From Clytia hemisphaerica (Eukaryota; Cnidaria; Hydrozoa; Leptothecata; Clytiidae): a stretch of DNA of 64,000 nt. Under the pieces are notes generated by a model that saw only the letters and a list, made by a program, of their open reading frames with translations, did no database searches and had not been told where the DNA came from. The DNA lies in contig CACVBU010000485.1 of NCBI GenBank assembly GCA_902728285.1, positions 496,001-560,000 of the forward strand. Direction: 5' to 3'. Within the stretch, counting starts at the first letter, position 1. Each line of letters starts with the position of its first letter. The translations under genes and the position numbers were made by a program. Positions 32,779 through 45,000 of the stretch are shown here, in pieces.

Positions 32779-35495
32779 ATTATAAGGGGGGGTTTTCACT
32801 TTTACGGTATGACGGTATTGGGCCTTTTTACCCCCGGTAAATCGGTATTACGAGAAAAAAACGACGGGATTACGGTATTTCATTTTCTACCGGTATCGGT
32901 AAATTGCCTGTTTTTTTGTCGGTATTTCGATATTTTTATCAATAAAAAACAGTATTTCGGTATAAAACTATTTACCTTTTAGTTTCTTCATGAGTTTCAT
33001 GCAGAAAAATTTTCAAAAAAGATAAGTCTCTTCCGCTATTTTAACCAGTAAAATTTTCTTGCTCGCTTCGCTCGCACAATCTAGGATGCCCTTTTGAGTT
33101 ATTTCCATGGTGAGGTTATTCAAAATAAGCAAAACTTTACGATAACTAAACAATTTTTGTTATTTTTCTGCGGGCGCATTTTTTTAATGACAACTTTTGT
33201 GATGCAAATACTGCATCCAGTAGTTCTAAAAGCATCTTGTGCAGCATCGAACGATTAAAAAATAATTCACATCATGATGCACGTGATGCGTTTTCAGGCA
33301 ATCTAGGCATTCTAAATTTTAAATTTTTTCTTTGGCGAAACTCTTCGAACGCCGCACCGGGTACGGCAGGTACGTCGCTCGCCGTACCATATTTTTGCCA
33401 ACAAATGGTCAGTGTTAAATAAAATCAAAAATTGTATGACCAAACAAGGCATACTTGGCTAACAATAGCGTATTAAGGCCGTTTTTCAATAATAACAAAG
33501 GAGAGCGAAAAATTCTCGAAAAATTTTCGCGCTCGCTTCGCTCGCATTATTTTTTTATATTTTTTTTCTTTCCTCCGATACGGGGGGGGGGGGTTAAACT
33601 TTAGAATTCGCGTCCTCTAGTTGCACCACAGCACCACCTCTATGAAGCCTGTGTTGAAGTTTACGGCTTCTCAGACCATGATTGGCCCAAACCTCGATTT
33701 TGAATTAATTCTCAATATAAAAGACATCTTATGGGTCTGCGAAGAAGAAATTATTGGGGGAAAGGCTTATTTTTGCATTTGCCTCCCGTAACAAGCAAGT
33801 AACTTTGGCGCGGTAGACCTAAAATATTGCTTTATGAAAGCTCAAATAGCTGTAAAAGAGGCCTTAAAAAGTGGACGATATCGAGAATAAGGTCACAAAA
33901 CTAAAGTCTGTCCAGATATAATTGGCAGTGGAAACAAGAATGCCTGTAACTTTTGATAGTCAAATATGATTATGGAAATTTTTTTTGCTTGTTTTAGAGA
34001 ATCAAAAAGCGCTATATTTGAATGTATTTTTGGTTGAAAAATTCGCGATTTTTAGCGGTTAAATTTGCGTTTGTAAAAATTGAGCTTTTTTTCTACTTAT
34101 GCTATAATGTTCATTTTTACACCAGTGGTAGTTCAACCTTAGGTTAAGAAGTTTGTAAAATTTCAAGGCGAACAGAAAAGTCCTTCGGAAGATATGGGAC
34201 CCGAAATCCCCCTTGGTAGCACTTTTCTGTGAAATATCAAATCTCCAACTTATTACTAAAAACGGGGGTTATGTTATCTTTTTTGAACAGTGCAATTAAA
34301 AGTTGGAAAGTGTTAAGTGTTGGTGCATTAGTATTATTGGTATCATTGATTATTTCGAAACGAAGTGAAATCACAGTATTTTTAATTGTTTTCATTGAAA
34401 AGATAAGCAAGAACTTATATTGCCTTTGTTATTTTTAAGTCATTAAAGAACTTTGCTAATTCCCAAAACACTAAACACAGTTTGGCTATGAGGTCATTAA
34501 AGAGATCGTAAAATGTGGCTATGATCGAAAAACTGTTTTATCATATCACTACCCCCGTTTTTAGTAATAAGTTGGAGATTTGATACTTCACAGAAAAGTG
34601 CTACCAAGGGGTATTTCAGGTCCCATATCTTCTGAAGGACTTTTCTGTTCGCCTTGAGATTTAAAAAACTTCTTAACCTAAGGTTGAACTACCACTGATG
34701 TAAAAATGAACGTTATAGCATAAGTAGAAAAAAAGCTCAATTTTTACAAACGCAAATTTAACCGCTAAAAATCGCGAATTTTTCAACCAAAAATACATTC
34801 AAATATAGCGCTTTTGATTCTCTAAAACAAGCAAAAAGAATTTCCATAATCATATTTGACTATCAAAAGTTACAGGCATTCTTGTTTCCACTGCCAATTA
34901 TATCTGGACAGACTTTAGCAAAAAACTTTATTGGCGAAAATGTTTGGTATAAGAATGGGACAAGATGGAGTTTTTACAAGCTCTCGTTTGATTTGGTTGG
35001 TCGTTAATCTGTAATAAAACAATTTTGTTACTTTTTCTAAAGAACGCGTCATCTCTATTACTTCAAATAACCAATTAGTGAAGTCTCTTGTAAAAACTTC
35101 AGCCCATCCCATAAGAATAGGTCAATCTGTTTAAAAGAGACCATAAAAAGGTTAAATTTAGCCCAATAAGGTCACAATCGTTTAACCAAAGATGTAAAAG
35201 CAAAAATGGTTTTTTTCGCGCGTGAATACGTGAATTGGCAAAAATTTGTGCGTGAATACCTGAATTGAGGGTTGACTGGGGGGCCTCATAAAGTACAAAA
35301 CTTGTTTGTACAGTTTCTCATTTGTTACTACACAATAGATTTGATAACTGAAAATTCATTATTTTCGAGAAAAAAAACATAAATATAATATCGGTATCGG
35401 TATTAGGCTTCCTTCACCGACGGTATTACGGTATTTGACCCAAAATCTTGTCGGTATGACGGTATTTAAGACCCCTGAAACCCCCCCCTTATAAT
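32779..35495. mobile_element. CGGTAT-ended element, copy 1
   Basis: Ends (TTATAAGGGGGGGTTTT and AAACCCCCCCTTATAA) are inverted. Each is followed inward by many CGGTAT/ATACCG words, including ACGGTATGACGGTAT. A second copy lies in reverse orientation at 56245-58070. The shared interior includes GGCAATCTAGGCATTC, CCGGGTACGGCAGGTACG and TAACTTTGGCGCGGTAGACC. This copy carries the 33901-34918 foldback, which copy 2 lacks. Confidence 0.8.
33901..34918. mobile_element. ~1018-bp foldback (CTAAAGTCTGTCC), copy a
   Basis: Arms of about 350 bp are inverted, starting CTAAAGTCTGTCCAGATATA and running through TTGGCAGTGGAAACAAG, AACCTTAGGTT and TACTAAAAACGGGGGT. The middle is unique. It is nested inside the CGGTAT element. 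Confidence 0.9.
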
Positions 35496-35563
35496 GCAAG
35501 TGTATTATCAAGGGCATATCATTAATGTCTAAAACGCACTGCGAAGTAAGTATTAACGACAAA

Positions 35564-36570
35564 CTAAAGTCTGTCCAGATATAATTGGCAGTGGAAACAA
35601 GACTGCCTGTAACTTTTGATAGTCAAATATAATTATGGAAATTTTTTTTGCTTGTTTTAGAGACTTAAAAGCGCTATATTTGAATGTATTTTTGGTTGAA
35701 AAATTCGCGATTTTTAGCGGTTAAATTTGCAATTGTAAAAATTGAGCTTTTTTTCTACTTATGCTATAACGTTCATTTTTACACCAGTGGTAGTTAAACC
35801 TTAGGTTAAAAAGTTTGTTAAATTTCAAGGGGAACAGAAAAGTCCTTCGGAAGATATGAGACCCGAAATACCCCTTGGTAGCACTTTCTGTGAATATCAA
35901 ATCTCAACTTTTACTAAAAACGGGGGTAGTGATATGATAAAACAGTTTTTCGATCATAACACATTTTACGATCTCTTAATGACCTCATAGCCAAACTGTG
36001 TTTTAGTGTTTTGTGAATTAGCAAATTCTTTAATGACTTAAAAATAACAAAGGCAATATATTAGTTCATGCTTATCTTTTCAATAAAAACAATTATACTG
36101 TGATTTCACTCGTTCGAAATAATCATGATACCAATAATACCAATGCACCAACACTTAAAACACTCTCCAACTTTTAATTTGCACTGTTCAAAAAAGATAA
36201 CATAACCCCCGTTTTTAGTAATAAGTTGGAGATTTGATATTTCACAGAAAAGTGCTACCAAGGGGTATTTCGGGTCTCATATCTTCCGAAGGACGTTTCT
36301 GTTCGCCTTGAAATTTAACAAACTTCTTAACCTAAGGTTGAACTACCACTGGTGTAAAAATGAACGTTTAGCATAAGTAGAAAAAAAGCTCAATTTTTAC
36401 AATCGCAAATTTAACCGCTAAAAATCGCAAATTTTTCAACCAATAATACATTCAAATATAGCGCTTTTGATTCTCTAAAACAAACAAAAAAAATTTCCAT
36501 AATTATATTTGACTATCAAAAGTTACAAGCATTTTTGTTTCCACTGCCAATTATATCTGGACAGACTTTA
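35564..36570. mobile_element. ~1007-bp foldback (CTAAAGTCTGTCC), copy b
   Basis: It is the same family as 33901-34918, with the same arms and with the central segment in the opposite orientation to copy a. It lies within the 5.1-kb element but outside the CGGTAT element. Confidence 0.9.
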
Positions 36571-37734
36571 ATAAAGTTTACCATTAAAGATGCTACACTA
36601 CTTATTTCTTGATCAACAAATAGTCATCAAATACGACAGAGATAGAACAGTAGAAATTCAGATGTTATCATTCCAGCCGCGGCTTTCTTATACTATGCTT
36701 GAACATAGACTTGGGCCTCGTAGTCCAGCAACTTATCTCACTGATACAGACTTTGCTGATGATATAGCTCTAACCAGTTCTAAGCTTGCAGACGCTCAAA
36801 AGTTACTAAATGCACTAGAATCCGCTGTAAATTCCATAGGCTCATATCTTAACGAATCAAAAACCGAGTTTTTTAGTCTCAATCCCATTGATCCTTCCGA
36901 AAGTATCAGAACTGTTGCAGGAAATAAAATTAAAGAAAGTTGACGATTACAAATACTTAGGCTCCTTTCTTTCGTCATCTGAAAAATATTTTAAGATTCA
37001 CAAAGCACTTGCCTGGAGTGCGTGTAACAAACTACACAAAATTTCGACATCTTCTCTTCTTGACTCTAACCTTAAGATTAAAGTTTTTAAATCCACCATA
37101 GAGCCTATCATTCTTTATGGTTCGAAAACGTGGTCCTTCACACGTAAATTAGAAAAACAACTCGATGGAACATACACACACCTTCTAAGAAGAGTTAAAA
37201 TCTTTCCTGGCGCGATCACCCCACCAAAAACACCGTATATCTATCAACATCTATCTCAAACATCTTAAAGGCTAGGCGTGTTCAGTTTGCTGGTCATTGC
37301 CTTCGTGCGTCCACAGAGGTCATCTCCTCTCTCTTACTCTGGGAACCCAAGCGGCTGGTTCAAAGATCGAGAAAGTTAACTTTTACGCATGCGCATTATA
37401 TGGGCTGAAATTGGAACATCCACTATATGTCAGATATAACCTCTTTTTCTCTCATTTCCTATCTCTCTAAGATAACCAGATAGCAAGATAAATGGTGTCC
37501 ATTGTAATTTCATTGCTCTTATGAATAACCTTTTAATTTCTCCAATTTGATGCAATTGAAATTGATGCAAAAACAATTAAGAGATGCCAAGGTTAATTGG
37601 CAAAGATTCTAATCAGTTACTATTAAACATGCAAGGTTGAGAAGTTCTTTATTTCGATTATTGAATGTTTTGGATGTGCAACAAACAGCATTGCTAGGAA
37701 AAGGGTATGCGTCGAGCTTTGTTGAGAGTACTAG

Positions 37735-38060
37735 GTTTGTGAGGTGACGGGTATGTCAGAGCCAAAAATCGAAAATCGACGCTTTGATAGACAAAATGTT
37801 GATATTATTTGAGATTTTTGAGCCCGGGGCAGGGTTACTTAGGCGAATGGAGGGTACGGATATGTACTGCCCTTAGAATTCTTCTTGTCGGGTCAAAATT
37901 TGGGCGGCATATATCCGTCGTGACACTTTAAATTTTCGATTTTATTAATTTTGGGACCCTTTGAGAGACTAACCTATGAACTTGCACCCTTTTGAGGGAT
38001 TTTTGAGGTATGAAAAAGGGTACCCTTACGGCTCGCACATACTATCCCCCGGAGGATATC
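37735..38060. mobile_element. Degenerate G-rich MITE family fragment
   Basis: It carries GAGGTGACGGGTATGT, GCCCGGGGCAGGGTTACTTA, GGGACCCTTTGAGAGAC and GGGTACCCTTACGGCTCGCAC. These are family words of 20294-20650 in rearranged order. It is probably two overlapping decayed copies. Confidence 0.55.
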
Positions 38061-38596
38061 ACTAGCTTGCAAAATTTCAGAATCATAGACTCCTTGGGAA
38101 GATATTTAGGGCATTATAAGTGTAGATGTTACAGCATTACAGCAAATGGAGCCGTGATAAGACAACTTCTTTTGGAAATGAAGGTTAGAAAAATTGTAGA
38201 CGGCAGGTCGAAGCCTAAAACCTCTATGGAAAAATTTGCAAGGGGGCGTTTTATTCCCCTAGCCTAGGCTAAAAAAGAATCAAAACATCTCAAGTCTCGC
38301 AGCCCCAGTGGAACTTTTTCATACCAGTAAGCACAGAAACGTCGACTCAACATTGTTTAACGCAGCTAAGCACGTCGCTTTTGCGACTGATGCTCAACTG
38401 TCACTTGAATGAAACGTTGTCGACGTCGCGAGAACGTCGTAGAAAATCCTATTTTCAGCTTCTATGTTTTACTTTTATACTACTGAGTAAAAATTGCTAA
38501 AAGGGTACATAAAGTATTCACGTTCTTTTAAAACAGACTTTATAATAGACATTCTGGTTTCTTTTTTTCATCGACTTTGATTAAACGATTAAAAAC
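38061..38596. other. Spacer with one unassigned open stretch
   Basis: A plus frame at 38062-38267 (ASLQNFRIIDSLGRYLG onward) has no recognised domain. 38330-38450 contains several ACGTCG motifs in both orientations. Confidence 0.35.
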
Positions 38597-38930
38597 CCGG
38601 GGGGGGGGGTACTTAGGCAAAAATAGGTGCTGGGTATGTGCGAACGGTAAGGGTCGGGTTTTTCACCTTTCAAAGTCTCTCTAAGGGTTACAAAAATCAG
38701 GAAATTTCAAAGTAGTCTCTCCAAGGGTGGGAAAAATTTTGATTTTGAGAGAAAAAATTACAAAAAAGTCTCACTAAGGGTAGGAAATTTTTGAAAATCA
38801 GAGAAAATTTTTCGAAAAAGTCTCTCTAAGGGTCACTTTTTCACTAAAATTTGGTCTCTCTAAGGGTCGGTTTTCGGAGGTCCCGTCCGCACATACCCCT
38901 CATTCACCAACCCTAGTACCCCCCCCCCCG
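38597..38930. mobile_element. 334-bp G-rich-ended MITE with 9-bp duplication
   Basis: It starts CCGGGGGGGGGGTACTTAGG and ends CTAGTACCCCCCCCCCG. ATTAAAAAC flanks both ends (38588-38596 and 38931-38939). The interior repeats GTCTCTCTAAGGGT five times or more. It is the reference copy of the family. Confidence 0.9.
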
Positions 38931-38939
38931 ATTAAAAAC

Positions 38940-39651
38940 TTACAAATATACAATCAAAGTGATGAAAATTTCCACGAAATCTTTTCAACCACAAACGATT
39001 TGGAAGCGCTCTAAATTAGGGTGGAAGGGTAGAGTTTTAACGCTAGACTTACGACTTAGGATCTAAGGATCCAAAAGTCCAAGAATAGTCCAATAGGGCT
39101 CAGAATATAGCCCTATAAACCCCTTCCGAATTGAAATATTCGAATAGATTTATCAATTTGCTCAAAAGTAACTTTTTCGGCCGAACTTTAAATTGCTGAA
39201 AACGAGGATTTAACCAAAATTCCCAATATGTTTTGACCTAGATTGTATTTCGCAATTTTTTACAACTCAAAATTATTTTATAAATACAATTGAAAAATTC
39301 CAGCCTCGAACGTTTTGTGACTTAAACTCGAATAAAGTTTTAATATTCTTCTAGGTTATTGAAAGTTTTTAACTTTTATTTTTTTTCAATCAATAGTAGT
39401 TTTCAAGCAATTAATTCACAATGTAGTATTTCCAACAACAGGATATATGTTTTCGAAATATTCAACAACAAAAAAGTCAATCCGTAGATACAATCCTCGT
39501 GCAACAAAACTATAATTGGTATTTTCTCATTCGAAAGTCATTTAACATAGTGACCTTCGAAGGTCCGCTCTCACTATTCCGGGTAATGTGATTTTCCATG
39601 AAGTTGTGGTAATGCAAGTTTATATACTCTGCTTTTTCAGATCATGTTATA
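38940..39651. other. AT-rich spacer, no gene seen
   Basis: No coding frame or clear inverted repeat. Confidence 0.4.
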
Positions 39652-40335
39652 CAGTGTGTTCCGCAAAAAACTGAAAAAGTAAGATAATTCTGTGAAATAA
39701 AATGACTAAACCAATAACTTTAATTTTCAGTATAGCTGAAAGCATAGATACTCAGCTCCATATGTGCTTAAAAATCTAATTCAGAAAGTTTTTTAATTCA
39801 AGATATATCGAGGGTCTTATGTTCACAAGGGTGCCAACTTTTCAACATCGAAGATGAAGTAAGTTATTCCAAATAAGCTAACTCATAACTAATCTTAATT
39901 TGGAAAAGGTAGAAGTGTCCAAGAAAGTTAATTTTGTATGGAGCAGAAAGAAAAATTATTATTCTTTCCATTGCTGAAAGATTTATATTCAACCAGCTTT
40001 TTTCTCATTGACGAGAAATTTGACTTGGAAAGTGCATAGGTTTGACCATTAAAATGGCATATTTCATCAAGATGACATAAAAGAGAGCTGTCAATCAAAA
40101 GTTAATTAACTCTTTTGCTTTGAAAATTTTCTAGCTCGACTTGTTTTAATCTCCGACTTGGTGTGCTTGAAGCTTCATATCTCTAAAACTAAGACTTTTT
40201 TTCACAATGAAACTTTCAACGTAAAACGTTGAATGTATCTGCCTTGACCTCATCTAAAAGTAAGTTGGTTAAGCTTAATTTTTTTTTCATAATTCGATTT
40301 TATTTTTTGAGTATACTTTTTTGCGGAACACACTG
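39652..40335. mobile_element. 684-bp mariner-type MITE
   Basis: Ends CAGTGTGTTCCGCAAAAAA and its inverse are flanked by TA (39650-39651, 40336-40337). TA(CAGTGTG) ends are characteristic of Tc1/mariner elements. No D,D,D/E transposase frame is left inside. Confidence 0.85.
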
Positions 40336-40769
40336 TATAAATTGTACATTCGCGTGCAGAGATTGTTTGATCCAAAATTTTTTACCACAGATTTGTAAAT
40401 GTCGTGCTTTTGCTGAAAAGTGTGCCGTGGTTGGGAAAGAAATCCTACCTAAGTCCCGTGATATTAAGCTAGAATTTCAGTGCTTGACCAATCAGAAGCT
40501 TCGTGGATTTTTGAAAAAAATAGAAATTATATTTCTTGCCATATTCACTTTTTTGTCTTTGATGGCTTAAAGCAGGACATCTAGCCCTTCGGGTTTTATA
40601 AATCTGCGATACTGGCTACACTGACCTTATCCATACTGTTAAATGACAGCCAGTATCCGCCCGGATGATTGGTATCAAGAAAAATAAAGTTTAATAGGAG
40701 CTTTAGTTTATATTTATTTTTTGTGCAAGGGTCTGCTATATATTTAAAAGTTAAATTAAAGAAGCCTTA

Positions 40770-41160
40770 ATTCCATTGAATTTTTGCATCTTTAATTTTC
40801 GCGCAACATGTAAAATAGGAAATTCGCGTACCCTTTGATTTTCGCGCATCTTGAAATTTCTGGGATATTTTCTGACTGTTTTTGACGATGATTAATGGTA
40901 AAGAGGGCGTTTCACTTACTATAAGTGTGTATTGAAGCTAAATTTTACATCCCAGAGGCGTATTTAACATGAATCGAGATCCCATTTCATTAAAAGAGCC
41001 CTTAGATGAAATTTTTACACGTTCAGAACAATTTCTAATTCACGTATCCTTTAATTTTTGCGCGGCCAAGTGCACGAAAAATAGGCCTTTTTCGCGCGCC
41101 CTTTATTCTCTGCGTGAAAATAAAAGGCATTCGAAAATTAATGGAATTAAGTTCTTAATG
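40770..41160. mobile_element. ~390-bp MITE with TTCGCGC words
   Basis: Ends TTAATTCCATTGAATTTT and AAAATTAATGGAATTAA are inverted. The interior holds TTTTCGCGCA, CGCGTACCCTTTGATTTTCG and similar words in repeated form. A partial relative is at 51935-52015. Confidence 0.65.
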
Positions 41161-41257
41161 GGAAATTTTGCTGTTTTTTTTTAAATGTTAAGGGTTTATC
41201 TTTTCATTGTACATATTTTGGATAGTGTTTTGGAATTTCTTTGAAGACTACCTGAAG

Positions 41258-41759
41258 GGAATAAACTAGTGTGAGAATAGATTAATGCAGAATAAATTAA
41301 TGCGAGTGAAATAATGCGAATAGGCCAATTGTAGGGATTTTGCGGAATTAATTAATACGAAATAGCGTTTCAAATAATATTTTTCCTTTTCAAGAAACAG
41401 AACGAACAAAAAAGTTTCCAGTGAAATACAAACAAAACGCGTAAAAATCTTTTATCTTCTTCGTTGCCTTCATTCCTGTCATTGAGAACATAAAAAATGT
41501 TTCTGATTTCTTCCTCCATCATAATGTCATTCATCAAATCTGGGAATGCAAGTGCTTTACTTATGCCCTGGAGTCCAGAAAATAAATATATTTGGGGTTT
41601 CACCTCTAAAATTATCAATATTTTTAGAAAAGAAATGCAGAACTTATCAATGGGAATGTAATGGGACTTTCAAATTTTACGAAATTTAATTTTGCGAAAA
41701 AGACCTAAATTCGCATTAATTAATACCACATCTATTTATTCTCGAATTTATTCCCTTAA
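41258..41759. mobile_element. ~500-bp foldback (GGGAATAAA)
   Basis: The left end GGGAATAAACTAGTGTGAGA and the right end TTCTCGAATTTATTCCC are inverted. Next to them lie AATAGATTAATGC and GCATTAATTAATACC. A minus-strand frame at 41370-41618 has no recognised domain. Confidence 0.65.
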
Positions 41760-42020
41760 GGTACCTTATCGGCCGTTTTTACGCCGGCCCTTATCACGCC
41801 ACAGTCTAATTTTGGGCTTACGTCAATTAGGGCCGTTAATAACTTGAAAATTTCAAAAAATGGCTACTTATGCTTCAATATAGTGAATAATGTTTAATAT
41901 CTACATTCAAATGTCATGTTTCGTAAATTGCAACTATTTGCTCCTCCTTTTACCCTAGAAAATGTTCTCCGATACCACCACCCCAAGCCACGCCCACATT
42001 TCCTTAGAATTCATACACTT
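41760..42020. other. Spacer, no gene seen
   Basis: Unassigned sequence immediately before the satellite. Confidence 0.4.
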
Positions 42021-45000
42021 AACCCTTAGAAGCCAGAATACGTATATATAAGTTTTGAAAAGGCCATTTTACCGATACACAGTCTTCTGGTCATAACTCC
42101 TGACCACTTGCGATTCAGAGAAAAAAAATCTGCTATTTTTTGTAGCTGAGAGAAAGGGCTTTCCAACAATACCAAAGTTGATATCTGAATAGTTTGTCCT
42201 GGTCGAGAAATCGCCTTTGAAAGAATAAATTTCCAGAAAAAAATGATGAACTTTTTGGCCTTTTTCAAAAAAAGACAGCGGCTTTGAAAGGTTAAAAAAA
42301 TTTTTTAATTCTTTAAAACTGGTCCAAACTGTCCAAAATGACTACTGGTACTAAGAGAAAGTGGATAAAGGCATTTTAAATGAAAAATGAAAAACAATCA
42401 TGTCTATGTTAACCCTTAGAAGCCAGAATACGTATATATACGTTTTGAAAAGGTCATTTTACCGATACACAGTCTTCTGGTCATAACTCCTGACCACTTG
42501 CGATTCAGAGAAAAAAAATCTGCTATTTTTTGTAGCTGAGAGAAAGGGCTTTCCAACGATACCAAAGTTGATATCTGAATCGTTTGTACTGGTCGAGAAA
42601 TCGCCTTTGAAAGAATAAATTTCCAGAAAAAAATGATGAACTTTTTGGCCTTTTTCAAAAAAAGACAGCGGCTTTGAAAGGTTAAAAAAAATTTTTAATT
42701 CTTTAAAACTGGTCCAAACTGTCCAAAATGACTACTGGTACTAAGAGAAAGTGGATAAAGGCATTTTAAATGAAAAATGAAAAACAATCATGTCTATGTT
42801 AACCCTTAGAAGCCAGAATACGTATATATACGTTTTGAAAAGGCCATTTTACCGATACACAGTCTTTTGGTCATAACTCCTGACCCCTTGCGATTCAGAG
42901 AAAAAAAAAACTGCTATTTTTTGTAGCTGAGAGAAAGGGCTTTCCAACGATACCAAAGTTGATATCTGAATAGTTTGTCCTGGTCGAGAAATCGCCTTTG
43001 AAAGAATAAATTTCCAGAAAAAAATGATGAACTTTTTGGCCTTTTTCAAAAAAAGACAGCGGCTTTGAAAGGTTAAAAAAAATTTTTAATTCTTTCAAAC
43101 TGGTCCAAACTGTCCAAAATGACTACTGGTACTAAGAGAAAGTAGATAAAGGCATTTTAAATGAAAAATGAAAAACAATCATGTCTATGTTAACCCTTAG
43201 AAGCCAGAATACGTATATATACGTTTTGAAAAGGCCATTTTACCGATACACAGTCTTTTGGTCATAACTCCTGACCCCTTGCGATTCAGAGAAAAAAAAC
43301 TGCTATTTTTTGTAGCTGAGAGAAAGGGCTTTCCAACGATACCAAAGTTGATATCTGAATCGTTTGTCCTGGTCAAGAAATCGCCTTTGAAAGAATAAAT
43401 TTCCAGAAAAAAATGATGAACTTTTTGGCCTTTTTCAAAAAAAGACAGCGGCTTTGAAAGGTTAAAAAAAATTTTTAATTCTTTCAAACTGGTCCAAACT
43501 GTCCAAAATGACTACTGGTACTAAGAGAAAGTGGATAAAGGCATTTTAAATGAAAAATGAAAAACAATCATGTCTATGTTAACCCTTAGAAGCCAGAATA
43601 CGTATATATACGTTTTGAAAAGGCCATTTTACCGATACACAGTCTTTTGGTCATAACTCCTGACCCCTTGCGATTCAGAGAAAAAAAATCTGCTATTTTT
43701 TGTAGCTGAGAGAAAGGGCTTTCCAACAATACCAAAGTTGATATCTGAATAGTTTGTCCTGGTCGAGAAATCGCCTTTGAAAGAATAAATTTCCAGAAAA
43801 AAATGATGAACTTTTTGGCCTTTTTCAAAAAAAGACAGCGGCTTTGAAAGGTTAAAAAAATTTTTTAATTCTTTAAAACTGGTCCAAACTGTCCAAAATG
43901 ACTACTGGTACTAAGAGAAAGTGGATAAAGGCATTTTAAATGAAAAATGAAAAACAATAATGTCTATGTTAACCCTTAGAAGCCAGAATACGTATATATA
44001 CGTTTTGAAAAGGTCATTTTACCGATACACAGTCTTCTGGTCATAACTCCTGACCACTTGCGATTCAGAGAAAAAAAATCTGCTATTTTTTGTAGCTGAG
44101 AGAAAGGGCTTTCCAACAATACCAAAGTTGATATCTGAATAGTTTGTACTGGTCGAGAAATCGCCTTTGAAAGAATAAATTTCCAGAAAAAAATGATGAA
44201 CTTTTTGGCCTTTTTCAAAAAAAGACAGCGGCTTTGAAAGGTTAAAAAAAATTTTTAATTCTTTAAAACTGGTCCAAACTGTCCAAAATGACTACTGGTA
44301 CTAAGAGAAAGTGGATAAAGGCATTTTAAATGAAAAATGAAAAACAATCATGTCTATGTTAACCCTTAGAAGCCAGAATACGTATATATACGTTTTGAAA
44401 AGGTCATTTTACCGATACACAGTCTTCTGGTCATAACTCCTGACCACTTGCGATTCAGAGAAAAAAAATCTGCTATTTTTTTTAGCTGAGAGAAAGGGCT
44501 TTCCAACAATACCAAAGTTGATATCTGAATCGTTTGTCCTGGTCAAGAAATCGCCTTTGAAAGAATAAATTTCCAGAAAAAAATGATGAACTTTTTGGCC
44601 TTTTTCAAAAAAGACAGCGGCTTTGAAAGGTTAAAAAAAATTTTTAATTCTTTAAAACTGGTCCAAACTGTCCAAAATGACTACTGGTACTAAGGGGAAG
44701 TGGATAAAGGCATTTTAAATGAAAAATGAAAAACAATAATGTCTATGTTAACCCTTAGAAGCCAGAATACGTATATATACGTTTTGAAAAGGTCATTTTA
44801 CCGATACACAGTCTTCTGGTCATAACTCCTGACCACTTGCGATTCAGAGAAAAAAAATCTGCTATTTTTTGTAGCTGAGAGAAAGGGCTTTCCAACAATA
44901 CCAAAGTTGATATCTGAATAGTTTGTCCTGGTCGAGAAATCGCCTTTGAAAGAATAAATTTCCAGAAAAAAATGATGAACTTTTTGGCCTTTTTCAAAAA

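Larger units (their letters stand above)
31580..36697. mobile_element. 5118-bp element, 28-bp TIR, 7-bp target duplication
   Basis: Both ends are exact inverses for 28 bp starting CATAGTATAAGAAAGCCGCG. CTTGAAC is duplicated outside. Inside lie a CRE-rich foldback, a CGGTAT-type element with its own foldback, and another foldback. Between them are remnants of one minus-strand frame. No transposase family could be recognised. CATA-type ends with a 7-8-bp duplication leave P- or hAT-like origins open, as inference only. Confidence 0.85.
31121..37377 (+). pseudogene. RTE-like LINE RT, split by a 5.1-kb element
   Basis: 31121-31579 encodes RT fingers and palm: IYNKLLLNRIQ, NGFRSGSSTLTQ, GFKKAFDSVDG (motif A with the first Asp as Gly), YGIPTKIINAI and QGDTLAPFLF. 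36705-37377 continues with TDFADDIALTSS (motif C), LNESKTEFF, KVDDYKYLGSF, ILYGSKTW, a RRVQFAGHCLR block and LLLWEPKRL. CTTGAAC occurs at both edges of the insert (31573-31579, 36698-36704). Ignoring the insert and one CTTGAAC keeps the frame exactly. Later frameshifts (near 36945 and 37215) and the motif A change make it inactive. Confidence 0.85.
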
